From: Bacteroidota bacterium
GTDB taxonomy: Bacteria; Bacteroidota; Bacteroidia; B-17B0; Aurantibacillaceae
NCBI GenBank assembly: GCA_025359355.1
Contig: JANYGR010000465.1
Coordinates: 1 to 7,459, forward strand
Length of the DNA: 7,459 bases
Reading direction: 5' to 3'
Position numbers and translations under genes: made by a program. Within the stretch, counting starts at the first letter, position 1. Each line of letters opens with the position of its first letter. Positions 1-6,808 of the stretch are shown here, piece after piece. A model generated the notes under the pieces. It searched no databases and was not told the origin of the DNA. It saw nothing but the letters and a program-made list of their open reading frames with translations.

Positions 1-3000
1 AAAATGCGTTTGCCATCTAAATATGCGCTTTTAAAGGCATCTTTAATACCTAAATCCACTACTTTGCGTTGGTCAGTATTTATTTTATCAGCATTATTAT
101 AAATACCTGCTGTGTAGCGATACAAGCCACTTGGCAATTGTTCAGTATAAATTGGTTTAAGGCTAAATAACTGTGAACGCATTACTTGTTTAGAATACAC
201 GCCAATTTGCACAGTATATAAAAGGCCATTTAGTTTTTCTAATTCGCTAGTTACAACAACAGGCTCTGCACTATTAGAATTGGTATTGTTTGTTGTATTT
301 GATACGATATTGTTTTTTGGAATATTGGCATTAGTAGCTAAACCCGCACTGATACTATTACTAGTGGCAAGTTCTACATTTTGTCCAGCTTCTTTAGCTT
401 TACCAGAAGCTTCACTTAAATTAATACGAACGCCATTATAATAAGCTACAACAAAAGCATCGTTATATCCTAAGCTTTTTAGATCATTTTTTACAGCATT
501 TGCATTTTCATATTGTTGAAAATTACCAGCCATATAACGGATATAGCCACTAGGTGTGGTTTGAGCAATTACAGGGCTTAAACCTTTAAATGTATTATTA
601 GGTAGTGGAGATTTAAAGGCGCCAATTTGAACCTTAAACACAAGTCCATCTGGTATTTTTTCATCAATAGGAATTGGTTTTTCGTTGGTATAAGCATTTG
701 TATTTTTTACCAATAATTCCTGAGCGTTTAATTTCACTGTTTTAGTGATGACATTATTGGCTGCATTAGTATTATTATTGCCTTGCTTATTATTGGTTGC
801 TATTACATTATTATTTGTAGCATTAGCATTGTTATTGACTTGATTGTTCTTGTTTGATGCTTGATTGTTATTTGCAAGATTTGCGTTGTTATTGTTTTGT
901 TTATTGTTATTTACTACTTGATTGTTATTGTTTGCATTGGAGTTATTGTTTACTACTTGATTGTTATTTGTAACATTAGCATTGTTATTACTTTGCTTAT
1001 TATTGTTTGCCCCTTGATTATTGTTTGTATTCGATGCAATTGGCGTATTTCCACCGATCTGATTTAAATAATTAATAGCATCTTGCCCATTTTTACTAAC
1101 TTCAATCAATAAATTTTTCTTAGTAATTAAATTCGTTTCTTGGTTAGCCTGAGCGATTAAAGTTTGATTTTTTTTGAAGGCAGTCTGTGCTTTTGTTTTT
1201 AAAGCTGTTTGAGTTGGATTAAGTGTTGTTGGTAAATTCAAAAAACGACTTTTATATTCTTTATCATTTGCTTCAGTCAGTAATACTAGTCCATCTATAT
1301 GCTGCTGTGTATTAACATTTACACTAGCTTGTGTTTCATTAAATTTAGCAATTGATTCAGGACTGTCAACAGTTATGTTTGGTTGTTTAGGCGTATAGTT
1401 TGAAAAATATTTTTTGTAGATTGCTAATACATCTTGTTGTCTTTGAAGCGCTAGCGCCTCTTTTTCTTCTGCGTTTCCGTATCCGCCTAATTTTGCAGCA
1501 TTACTTGGGTAATTGTTAGCCTCATTTCTTAAATCAATTCCTTGTTTAATAAATAAATCTGCTTCGTTTAAAGGTGTATCTATTGAATTTAATTCGGCAA
1601 TATTTTTTCCTTTAGCCATCAAAGCAAGCTCTTCGAGGCTTTGTTTATTAGCGTTAAAAGTTGCCGTATTTAATTGTTGTTGCTTATTGGCTGCCTCTAG
1701 TTTTTTAGAAATGGCTTGTGTTTCTAGTGTTTTAGCATCGTTTAAGTCTTTCTCTTTTTCATCACCTGTTTTTGTTGCGGCAGCCTTACGTAAAGCAAAC
1801 GCATCATCATTTAATTTGTCCGCATCAGTTATAAGTGTGCTAATAGATTGCTGACTAAGTGAGCCACCTGATGAGTTTTGTGACGCATCTTTCACCACAT
1901 TATCAATAGTAGAACTTAAATTTTTATCTTCACTTAGTGCTTGATTAATTTTTTCCAGTGCTTTATTCTTTAATGAAATAGCATCGTTATTTGTATATGC
2001 ATTAAATTGAGATAAATTATTTTCGGTAGTATTATTTAAATTTGCTTTTAATTTTTTAGCCTCATCGCCAATGCCTTTATTAGTAATATTAGCAGAGTTA
2101 TCATTAACCTGAGTATTATTATTCGTTACGACTGAATTTGATGAAGTAGCATTATCTGTTTTAGAATTGTTTAAGTTATTATCAACTTGATTGTTATCAT
2201 TTGTTTGATTCGTTACGACTGAATTTGTTGCAGTGGCATTATCAGTTTTATTATTTTGCAACACCATTGTTGTGTTGGTATTAGAAGCCCCCTCATTTCC
2301 ATTGTTAGAATTAGTAATCTCAGTTTGATTGGTGGTTGTTTGAGTTGTCGCTGCATTTACTGTATTTGTGTTTACAGAAGTTGATGGCGTATTACTACTA
2401 ACTAGGGCGCTATTAGTGTTAAAGGCATCATTCGCTTCGTTTAATAATTTGATGGCTTCAATTTCTTTTTTGTTTGCTTCTAATAATAGCGTTGCTTTTT
2501 CTGTAGGATTTAATGTTAAAGCTTTGTGCTCAACAATATCCAGTGCTTCTTTTTTTAGTTCATCAGACTTTGATTTTAAATCTTGAGCAGTTTTATTCGT
2601 TGCGTTTTTAAAATTAGGATTAGCCGTCAATTTATCTCCTTGTAATTTTAATTCGTTTTGATTGGCTTTACTTAAGGCTAAGAAAGCATCTACTTGTGTT
2701 TGTGATGTTTTTGATAATTCTTTGTTTACTGATGATATTGCCTCCGAAGGATTAGAAGCTTTGTTTAGTGTTTTTAATTTATAGCTTGGATTAACTTTAG
2801 TTAAAATATCTAAAGCCTTTTGTTGTTTAAATATTGCCTCATTTTCTTTTTCTTCCGCATTGCTATATCCACCAAGTTTTGCAGAACCATTTGGATACGC
2901 ATCTGCCTCTTGCCTTATTTTTTGAGCTTGATTAAAATTAATAGCAGCTTCGTCAATTAGCATGTTTGCTTGAGAAATCTCATTACTCTCTTTAGTTCCT

Positions 3001-6000
3001 GTTAATTTTTTTAGCGCTTCTAAATTTGAAACATTATTTTTAAATTTTTCCTGATTCTCTTTTTGATTGAGTTCAGTTACTTGCATTTTTTTAGTGAGTG
3101 CTAGCTTTTCATCTTCAGTAGCTTGTTTCAAAAGAGATTCTTTTTCTGAACCCGTTTTCGTAGTTGATTCCTGTCGCTCTTTAAAAGCTTTATTACTCAA
3201 TGCATCCGCTTCATTTGACAATGCATCAGCGCTTGTTGTGATTTTTAAATCAGATTCTGTTTTATTAATTAACGAGGTTAAATCGGATTCGTTTTTTACG
3301 GCTTCATTATATTTTTGACTAGCACTTTCTTTAAGAGTTATAGATGAATTTTCTTTATACTTATTGTAATTAAAAAAATCATTGGCAGTTTTTAAGTTTT
3401 CATTTAAACTGTTTTTTAATTTTTCTAACTCATTAATATAAGCGCTATTATCGCCGGTTTCATTTTTTACATCAGTGTTTAAGGCAGATACATTTGTTAT
3501 AGTATTGTTAGGTTCGTTATTAGTATTGGTAGTAGAGTTGACAGCAATATTTTCATTTACAGAAGTAGTATTCGTAATATTGCTTGTTATAGTGCTATTC
3601 TCTAATTGGTTTATTTTAGTGTTATTCAGAGCCAATAAATTATCATTCTCCGATTTTTGTTTTTCTAATTTTTGAATTTTATCATTTAATTTTTGTTTTT
3701 CTGCAGCAGTATTTGATGAAGATATTTTAGTTTTATCTGTGTTAATTAAATCGACAATGTCTTTAGTGTAGTTTGTAATGGTCTCATTTTGTTTTATGAT
3801 ATCTTCTTTAGTTGTTGGATTAGTTGTTAGTTCGTTTTTATACTTAGTATCAATAATTTCAGAAGTTATATCATTCGTATTATTACCAGTATTATTAGCT
3901 ATTTGCTTAGAGTCTAATTCTTTTATTTTAGAGTTATTTGATGCAATGAGTTTTGCGTTATCTGATTTTTGTTTTTCTAATTTTTTAATTTCATCATTTA
4001 ATTTTTTCTTTTCGGTAGCATCATTAGATTTAGCAATTTCATTTTTATCAACTGAAATTAAATCATTTACGTCTTTCGTGTAATTCGTAATAACCTCGTT
4101 TTGTTTGATGATATCTTCCTTATTAGTTGGACTAGTAGTTATTTCATTTTTGTATTTAGAAGTAACGCCATCATAATTTAAACTGGTAATTGTATTTGTG
4201 GGTAAAGTATTTATATTAACGGCGCCCTCTGTATTATCAATATTATCAGTATTTGTAACGATGCCATCTGTTTTTTCATTTAACATTTTGGCGGCAATTT
4301 CAAGTTCTTTATTTACTCCTTCAACTTCATTTTTCAGGTTCTCATTTTTTTGATTATTAATTGCAAGATCTTTGTTTTTTGATTCTATTTCATTGGTTAA
4401 TTCCTTGATTTGCGATTTGATGTTTTCTTTTATAGAATTATCGGTTTCGTTAGATAAATCTTTTTCTAGTTCTTTTGCTTCATTATTAATTGTATTAATT
4501 TCAGAAACTATATCATTACTTTTCTTCTCCGATTTTTTTAATTCGTTTTGTTTAAGCTCTGATTCGGCTTTTAATGAAGTGTACAACTCATCCGATTGAT
4601 TTTTTTGTTTAGATAAATCATCTAATTGTTTTTGAATTTGTTCAAGTTTTGTAAGTGCTTCCTTATTATTTTTGTTTTTTGTAACGGCCTCAATTTCTTT
4701 AATGTATTGATTAGTCAAATCGGCTTCTTGCTGTTGTAAATTGGCATCTACTTCTAATTTCTTAGCCATATTAGTAGCAGTATTTGCAACATCTGATGCT
4801 ATTTTTGCATCTTCTTTTAAATCAGTTGCTTTTTTTAATGCTTCATTTTTTTGAGAAACATCACTAATCGTATTAGCATTTGCAAGCATATCATCTGCTT
4901 CTTTTTGTTTGGCAATTGCCTCAGCTGTTTTTTGTGTAGCTAATCCAAAAGCATCTTCCGCTTCTTTCTTTAATTTAACGGCTTCGTCACTTGCTTCTTT
5001 GGCATCTGTTTTTGCCATTTCAAGTAATTGCTCATTTGTAATATTTTTATTGGTATTCGTTTTCGAGCCATTATCATTACCTGCATTGTTAATGGTAGGA
5101 TTACCTGTGTTAACGGCATTTAAGCTTGCGTTGTCATTCCTAGCGTTTTGATTGTTGGTTGTATTTTTTAAACTATTATTATAAGGTTCATTTTCGTTTA
5201 CTTCTAGCTTCGCTTTTTTCTCAATCAAATCTATCATCATTGCATAATTCTCATCAGCAATTTGACCGTCAAAATAATTGATGATTTTTAATATTTTTTT
5301 ATCGTAAGAAATAACTTGTTTATATGGTTTCAGGGAATATGCAATAGGAATTGTTACTCCTTCCGATTGAGTTGTTAATCCTGGTGTTTCCACCGTGAAT
5401 ATAAACTTACCTCCATTTGGTAAATCCATATTATAATCTCCATTATCTTGCGCTTGATACACACCAACGATTTCTCCGTTAGCAATGTTTTTTACTGTTA
5501 TTTTTGATTTTAAGCTCTGCGTTACTTCTTCTTTTACTACCGTCCCTTTTAATACTGCGAAATTCATTGGTCTACGCTCTGTATTGATTTTAAGCACATC
5601 TATCTTGCCGTATTGGCTATACCTTCCTGTACTAAAATAGGCTGTTTTTTCTAATGAATCTGTTACAAAAAGAATATCATCATCTGGCGAATTTATAGGG
5701 AAGTCTAAGTTAATAGGCTTACCCCACGTTTGGGTCTCTTCATTATAGGTAGTTTTAAAAATATCATAACCACCCATGCTGTTATGTCCTTTGGAACTAA
5801 AATAAAGTGTTTTTCCATTAGGATGTAAAAAAGGATAATCCTCGTCATATTCAGTATTTATAGACCCTGGCATTGGTATAGGTTTGCTCCAGCTGCCATT
5901 TGGAAGCCTATTCGCATAAAAAATATCTCTACCTTTATCGCTACTTTCGCCATAACTTGAATAATAAATACGTTCTCCATTCCGAGGTAAGTAAATCACT

Positions 6001-6599
6001 GATTTTTCTTTTTTCTTTTTGTCGCTTGATGATCTAAATTCATCTGGTTTCACTAACAATTTTCCACCGATATCATGTAAATCGTAACTTCTAAAATAAT
6101 CAGCTTCGTTCAATTGTTTTTTACTGATAACGACTAAGTCGGACAGATTAGCTAATAATCGTTTTCCATTTTTACATGCTTCAATTTCTTTATCTACTTG
6201 TAATTTTTTGATAGAAGATGAGCTGCCTATTTGTTTGTATTCATTATATAATTTGAGCGCTTCGTCAAATTGGTAATTCATGTGGTATGTTTTTGCTAAA
6301 TAAAATTTAGCATCTTTCGGAGCATCTTTCGGATTATTGGTTGCTATTTTTAAATATGAGAAAGGTTTCTTCTTGTCTGGTTCCGTATAAAGCATACAAA
6401 CGCCAAGACGGTAATTAAATTCAGGATCTTTAGGGTAATTGGAAACTAATTGAGCGTATAATTTATAAGCTAAATTATAGTCTTCATCATCAAAGTATTT
6501 CTCTGCTTGTTTTTTTAAATCGTCTTCGTTTTTAACTTGAGCATAACCAACTGAGCAATAGGTTATTGTCAAAAAAAAGATGAAGCCGCACATTCGCAT
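1..6599 (-). CDS. Giant TPR-PD40-CRD envelope protein with coiled-coil modules and C-terminal SPOR-like domains (3' end outside window)
   Basis: One open frame of 2199 complete codons runs from ATG at 6599 to the window edge without a stop; an in-frame TGA lies 12 codons upstream and no earlier ATG exists (a second in-frame ATG is at 6593). Residues 1-20 look like a Sec signal peptide with cleavage near GYA|QV. Then come TPR-like helices (about 28-122), three PD40-type strands (IYYSS 211-215, LYFSSKG 265-271, AYFSTG 320-325, each followed by a DIF/DV segment), a CRD-like beta domain (about 346-418), an Asn-rich linker (473-521), coiled coil (522-778), two 86-residue coiled-coil repeats (813-1002), two helical modules (1053-1393, 1509-1856), an Asn-rich tract (1857-1949) and two SPOR-like domains (1987-2064, 2126-2199). 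The front matches PorE/OmpA-family proteins of Bacteroidota, which end in an OmpA peptidoglycan-binding domain; none is visible here. A periplasmic, peptidoglycan-associated structural role is inference. Composition is very rich in Asn, Lys, Thr and Glu. Exact function is unknown. Confidence 0.93.
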   Translation of the reverse strand, partial: MRMCGFIFFLTITYCSVGYAQVKNEDDLKKQAEKYFDDEDYNLAYKLYAQLVSNYPKDPEFNYRLGVCMLYTEPDKKKPFSYLKIATNNPKDAPKDAKFYLAKTYHMNYQFDEALKLYNEYKQIGSSSSIKKLQVDKEIEACKNGKRLLANLSDLVVISKKQLNEADYFRSYDLHDIGGKLLVKPDEFRSSSDKKKKEKSVIYLPRNGERIYYSSYGESSDKGRDIFYANRLPNGSWSKPIPMPGSINTEYDEDYPFLHPNGKTLYFSSKGHNSMGGYDIFKTTYNEETQTWGKPINLDFPINSPDDDILFVTDSLEKTAYFSTGRYSQYGKIDVLKINTERRPMNFAVLKGTVVKEEVTQSLKSKITVKNIANGEIVGVYQAQDNGDYNMDLPNGGKFIFTVETPGLTTQSEGVTIPIAYSLKPYKQVISYDKKILKIINYFDGQIADENYAMMIDLIEKKAKLEVNENEPYNNSLKNTTNNQNARNDNASLNAVNTGNPTINNAGNDNGSKTNTNKNITNEQLLEMAKTDAKEASDEAVKLKKEAEDAFGLATQKTAEAIAKQKEADDMLANANTISDVSQKNEALKKATDLKEDAKIASDVANTATNMAKKLEVDANLQQQEADLTNQYIKEIEAVTKNKNNKEALTKLEQIQKQLDDLSKQKNQSDELYTSLKAESELKQNELKKSEKKSNDIVSEINTINNEAKELEKDLSNETDNSIKENIKSQIKELTNEIESKNKDLAINNQKNENLKNEVEGVNKELEIAAKMLNEKTDGIVTNTDNIDNTEGAVNINTLPTNTITSLNYDGVTSKYKNEITTSPTNKEDIIKQNEVITNYTKDVNDLISVDKNEIAKSNDATEKKKLNDEIKKLEKQKSDNAKLIASNNSKIKELDSKQIANNTGNNTNDITSEIIDTKYKNELTTNPTTKEDIIKQNETITNYTKDIVDLINTDKTKISSSNTAAEKQKLNDKIQKLEKQKSENDNLLALNNTKINQLENSTITSNITNTTSVNENIAVNSTTNTNNEPNNTITNVSALNTDVKNETGDNSAYINELEKLKNSLNENLKTANDFFNYNKYKENSSITLKESASQKYNEAVKNESDLTSLINKTESDLKITTSADALSNEADALSNKAFKERQESTTKTGSEKESLLKQATEDEKLALTKKMQVTELNQKENQEKFKNNVSNLEALKKLTGTKESNEISQANMLIDEAAINFNQAQKIRQEADAYPNGSAKLGGYSNAEEKENEAIFKQQKALDILTKVNPSYKLKTLNKASNPSEAISSVNKELSKTSQTQVDAFLALSKANQNELKLQGDKLTANPNFKNATNKTAQDLKSKSDELKKEALDIVEHKALTLNPTEKATLLLEANKKEIEAIKLLNEANDAFNTNSALVSSNTPSTSVNTNTVNAATTQTTTNQTEITNSNNGNEGASNTNTTMVLQNNKTDNATATNSVVTNQTNDNNQVDNNLNNSKTDNATSSNSVVTNNNTQVNDNSANITNKGIGDEAKKLKANLNNTTENNLSQFNAYTNNDAISLKNKALEKINQALSEDKNLSSTIDNVVKDASQNSSGGSLSQQSISTLITDADKLNDDAFALRKAAATKTGDEKEKDLNDAKTLETQAISKKLEAANKQQQLNTATFNANKQSLEELALMAKGKNIAELNSIDTPLNEADLFIKQGIDLRNEANNYPSNAAKLGGYGNAEEKEALALQRQQDVLAIYKKYFSNYTPKQPNITVDSPESIAKFNETQASVNVNTQQHIDGLVLLTEANDKEYKSRFLNLPTTLNPTQTALKTKAQTAFKKNQTLIAQANQETNLITKKNLLIEVSKNGQDAINYLNQIGGNTPIASNTNNNQGANNNKQSNNNANVTNNNQVVNNNSNANNNNQVVNNNKQNNNNANLANNNQASNKNNQVNNNANATNNNVIATNNKQGNNNTNAANNVITKTVKLNAQELLVKNTNAYTNEKPIPIDEKIPDGLVFKVQIGAFKSPLPNNTFKGLSPVIAQTTPSGYIRYMAGNFQQYENANAVKNDLKSLGYNDAFVVAYYNGVRINLSEASGKAKEAGQNVELATSNSISAGLATNANIPKNNIVSNTTNNTNSNSAEPVVVTSELEKLNGLLYTVQIGVYSKQVMRSQLFSLKPIYTEQLPSGLYRYTAGIYNNADKINTDQRKVVDLGIKDAFKSAYLDGKRI
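3..224 (-). other. SPOR-like domain 2 (reaches the window edge)
   Basis: Residues 2126-2199 repeat the plan of the first SPOR-like domain: LLYTVQIGVYSKQ, then PSGLYRYTAGIY, then a helix ending DLGIKDAFKSAYLDGKRI. It is joined to domain 1 by an Asn/Ser-rich linker of about 60 residues (2065-2125). The domain looks nearly complete at the edge. Because no stop follows, a further domain may lie beyond the window. Confidence 0.8.
408..641 (-). other. SPOR-like domain 1
   Basis: Residues 1987-2064 show the SPOR pattern: an opening strand VFKVQIGAF, a central SGYIRYMAGNF, then a helix with spaced hydrophobics (NAVKNDLKSLGY) and a closing strand DAFVVAYYNGVRI. SPOR domains are about 75 residues long and bind peptidoglycan, classically glycan strands lacking stem peptides. 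The VQIGAF and RY-x-AG motifs are typical of the Bacteroidota version. Confidence 0.83.
753..1031 (-). repeat. Poly-asparagine-rich tract with 39-bp tandem repeat
   Basis: Residues 1857-1949 are mostly Asn with interspersed Gln, Ala, Val, Lys and Thr. The segment NNNQVVNNN occurs twice; at DNA level the plus-strand string ttactacttgattgttatt starts at 911 and again at 950, a 39-bp (13-codon) period. Other units (NNNQ-A, NNAN) repeat less exactly. Asn codons alternate between AAT and AAC, so the tract is not a pure trinucleotide run. It separates the last helical module from the SPOR-like domains and probably works as a flexible spacer. Confidence 0.88.
1032..2075 (-). repeat. Duplicated helical module, copy 2 (about 350 residues)
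   Basis: Residues 1509-1856 repeat the plan of copy 1: KLK near 1516, TKTGDEKE at 1609, YPSNAAKLGGYGNAEEK at 1697-1713 and ITKKNLLIEVSKNGQDAI near the end. From TKTG to the YP signature both copies span exactly 88 residues, and both landmarks are offset by 462 codons. At the front the offset is 456, so copy 2 carries about six extra residues there. Overall identity is modest away from the landmarks, which points to an old duplication. Confidence 0.82.
2076..2420 (-). repeat. Asn/Thr-rich linker containing a 42-bp direct repeat
   Basis: Residues 1394-1508 link the two helical modules and consist largely of Asn, Thr, Ser, Val and Asp. Within it a 42-bp segment occurs at 2208-2249 and again at 2121-2162, 87 bp apart, with about 38 of 42 bases alike. 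Both encode KTDNAT-x-x-NSVVTN. The first 20 bases (plus-strand order) are identical, which suggests a more recent duplication than that of the flanking modules. Confidence 0.85.
2421..3443 (-). repeat. Duplicated helical module, copy 1 (about 340 residues)
   Basis: Residues 1053-1393 form an alpha-helical, Lys/Glu/Ala/Asn-rich module. Landmarks are KLK near 1060, TKTGSEKE at 1147, YPNGSAKLGGYSNAEEK at 1235-1251 and TEKATLLLEANKKEIEAI near the end. The same landmarks recur in order in copy 2. The Gly-rich signature interrupts otherwise continuous helix and is the best-conserved part. I do not recognise it as a named family; the helical repeats resemble TPR-like hairpins. Confidence 0.82.
3594..4163 (-). 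repeat. Two-copy 86-residue coiled-coil repeat inside the giant gene
   Basis: Copy 1 covers residues 813-898 (4163 down to 3906) and copy 2 covers 917-1002 (3851 down to 3594), so the period is 104 codons including an 18-residue Asn/Thr linker. Shared landmarks in the same order are KYKNE, KEDIIKQNE, ITNYTKD, KLND and KLEKQKS. Counting by eye gives about 56 identical residues of 86 with no gaps. The conserved N-terminal part of each copy and the more variable end suggest a selected domain, not simple slippage. Confidence 0.9.
4266..5036 (-). other. Long coiled-coil segment
   Basis: Residues 522-778 are almost free of Pro and Gly and are dominated by Lys, Glu, Ala, Leu, Asn and Gln with heptad-like hydrophobic spacing. 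The first half is Ala/Glu/Lys-rich (segments such as EASDEAVKLKKEAEDAF). The second half is a more polar coiled coil (segments such as IKSQIKELTNEIESKNKDL). If this were one straight helix it would be close to 40 nm long, but hairpins are equally possible. The segment is preceded by an Asn-rich linker (residues 473-521) and followed by another short one. Confidence 0.75.
5346..5564 (-). other. Carboxypeptidase-regulatory-like (CRD) beta-sandwich domain
   Basis: Residues 346-418 run through VLKGTVV, ITVKNIANGEIVG, DNGDYNMDLPNGGKFIFTVET and end near VTIP. The order 'G-x-V ... I-x-V ... G-x-Y-x-x-x-L-P-x-G ... F' is the normal pattern of CRD/TonB-plug-neighbour beta domains. It sits directly after the propeller, as in PorE-type proteins. 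Confidence 0.72.
5586..6002 (-). other. PD40 (WD40-like) beta-propeller region
   Basis: Residues 200-338 carry three successive PD40-like units. The clearest is PFLHPNGKTLYFSS at 256-269, followed by GGYDIF at 276-281. The others are NGERIYYSSYG at 207-217 with GRDIF at 223-227, and KTAYFSTGR at 318-326 with KIDVLKI at 332-338. The first two have a W-S/G-KP-I segment after the DIF strand, as is usual in Bacteroidota PD40 proteins. Three visible blades are fewer than a closed propeller, so flanking strands may complete it. Confidence 0.82.
6540..6599 (-). other. Signal peptide region of the giant protein
   Basis: Residues 1-20 begin MRMCGFIFF, with a hydrophobic core to about residue 13 and a small-residue end (VGYA) before QVKNEDD. 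This fits export by Sec with signal peptidase I cleavage after Ala20. Cys15 follows Ile-Thr-Tyr, and Tyr just before Cys is a poor lipobox, so a lipoprotein is less likely, although PorE itself is a lipoprotein. Cys4 is too close to the N-terminus to be a lipid anchor. Confidence 0.7.
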
Positions 6600-6644
6600 G
6601 CCACTTATACGGAAGATATGTCTAATAGGGTTCAGATTCAAACT

Positions 6645-6652
6645 CAAATTTA
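6645..6652 (-). promoter_or_regulatory. Candidate Bacteroidota -7 promoter element
   Basis: The minus strand reads TAAATTTG, an exact match to the TAnnTTTG consensus, 45 bases upstream of the ATG at 6599. This would give a leader of roughly 35-40 bases. No convincing -33 TTG is seen at the usual distance; the nearest TTG is about 32 bases upstream. The leader has no Shine-Dalgarno-like purine run next to the ATG, which is normal in this phylum. Confidence 0.5.
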
Positions 6653-6760
6653 TCTAAAATATTTAGTATTATGATGCTAATTAACAAGAATTTACATAAA
6701 ATTTCGGCGAACATTCTTCAAATTTTGAAGCTTTTTTAGTTTCCACACGTCATATAACAC

Positions 6761-6788
6761 AAAAGCCCCGCAATAATGCGAGGCTTTT
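6761..6788 (-). terminator. Rho-independent terminator of the T9SS cargo gene
   Basis: The two 11-base arms (6761-6771 and 6778-6788) pair around a 6-base AT-rich loop. In the minus-strand RNA every position pairs, one as a U-G wobble, and the 3' arm ends in UUUU. In the plus-strand RNA the same position would be a C-A mismatch, so the hairpin is built for minus-strand transcripts. It starts 20 bases after the stop codon at 6809-6811. Confidence 0.85.
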
Positions 6789-6808
6789 ATAATTATTTTT
6801 ATAGTATA

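Larger units (their letters stand above)
6600..6808. other. Intergenic gap between the two minus-strand genes
   Basis: These 209 bases hold the terminator of the upstream gene (6761-6788), the candidate promoter of the giant gene (6645-6652) and a short AT-rich inverted repeat at 6716-6730 (7-base arms around one base). No open frame, tRNA or other RNA structure is evident. A terminator followed by a separate promoter indicates that the two genes are independent transcription units. Confidence 0.75.

Noticed and set aside
753..1031. CRISPR-like or minisatellite array outside coding sequence
   Set aside because: The repeats are in frame, imperfect, lack unique spacers of constant length and encode an Asn-rich protein tract.
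861..5151. Plus-strand open frames of 66-113 codons (for example 861-1067, 1513-1854, 3778-4083, 4909-5151)
   Set aside because: All lie antisense to the continuous minus-strand gene. Their Ile/Val/Phe/Ser-rich translations are the mirror of Asn/Lys/Glu-rich codons, so the apparent membrane proteins are artefacts.
6540..6599. Lipoprotein signal with Cys15 as the lipidated residue
   Set aside because: The residue before Cys15 is Tyr, which does not fit a lipobox, while a good signal peptidase I site (GYA|Q) follows.
6716..6730. Inverted repeat CTTCAAATTTTGAAG followed on the plus strand by a T-run, as a terminator or operator
   Set aside because: No plus-strand gene ends there, the stem is AT-rich and the centre is a single base. 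It may be chance in AT-rich sequence.
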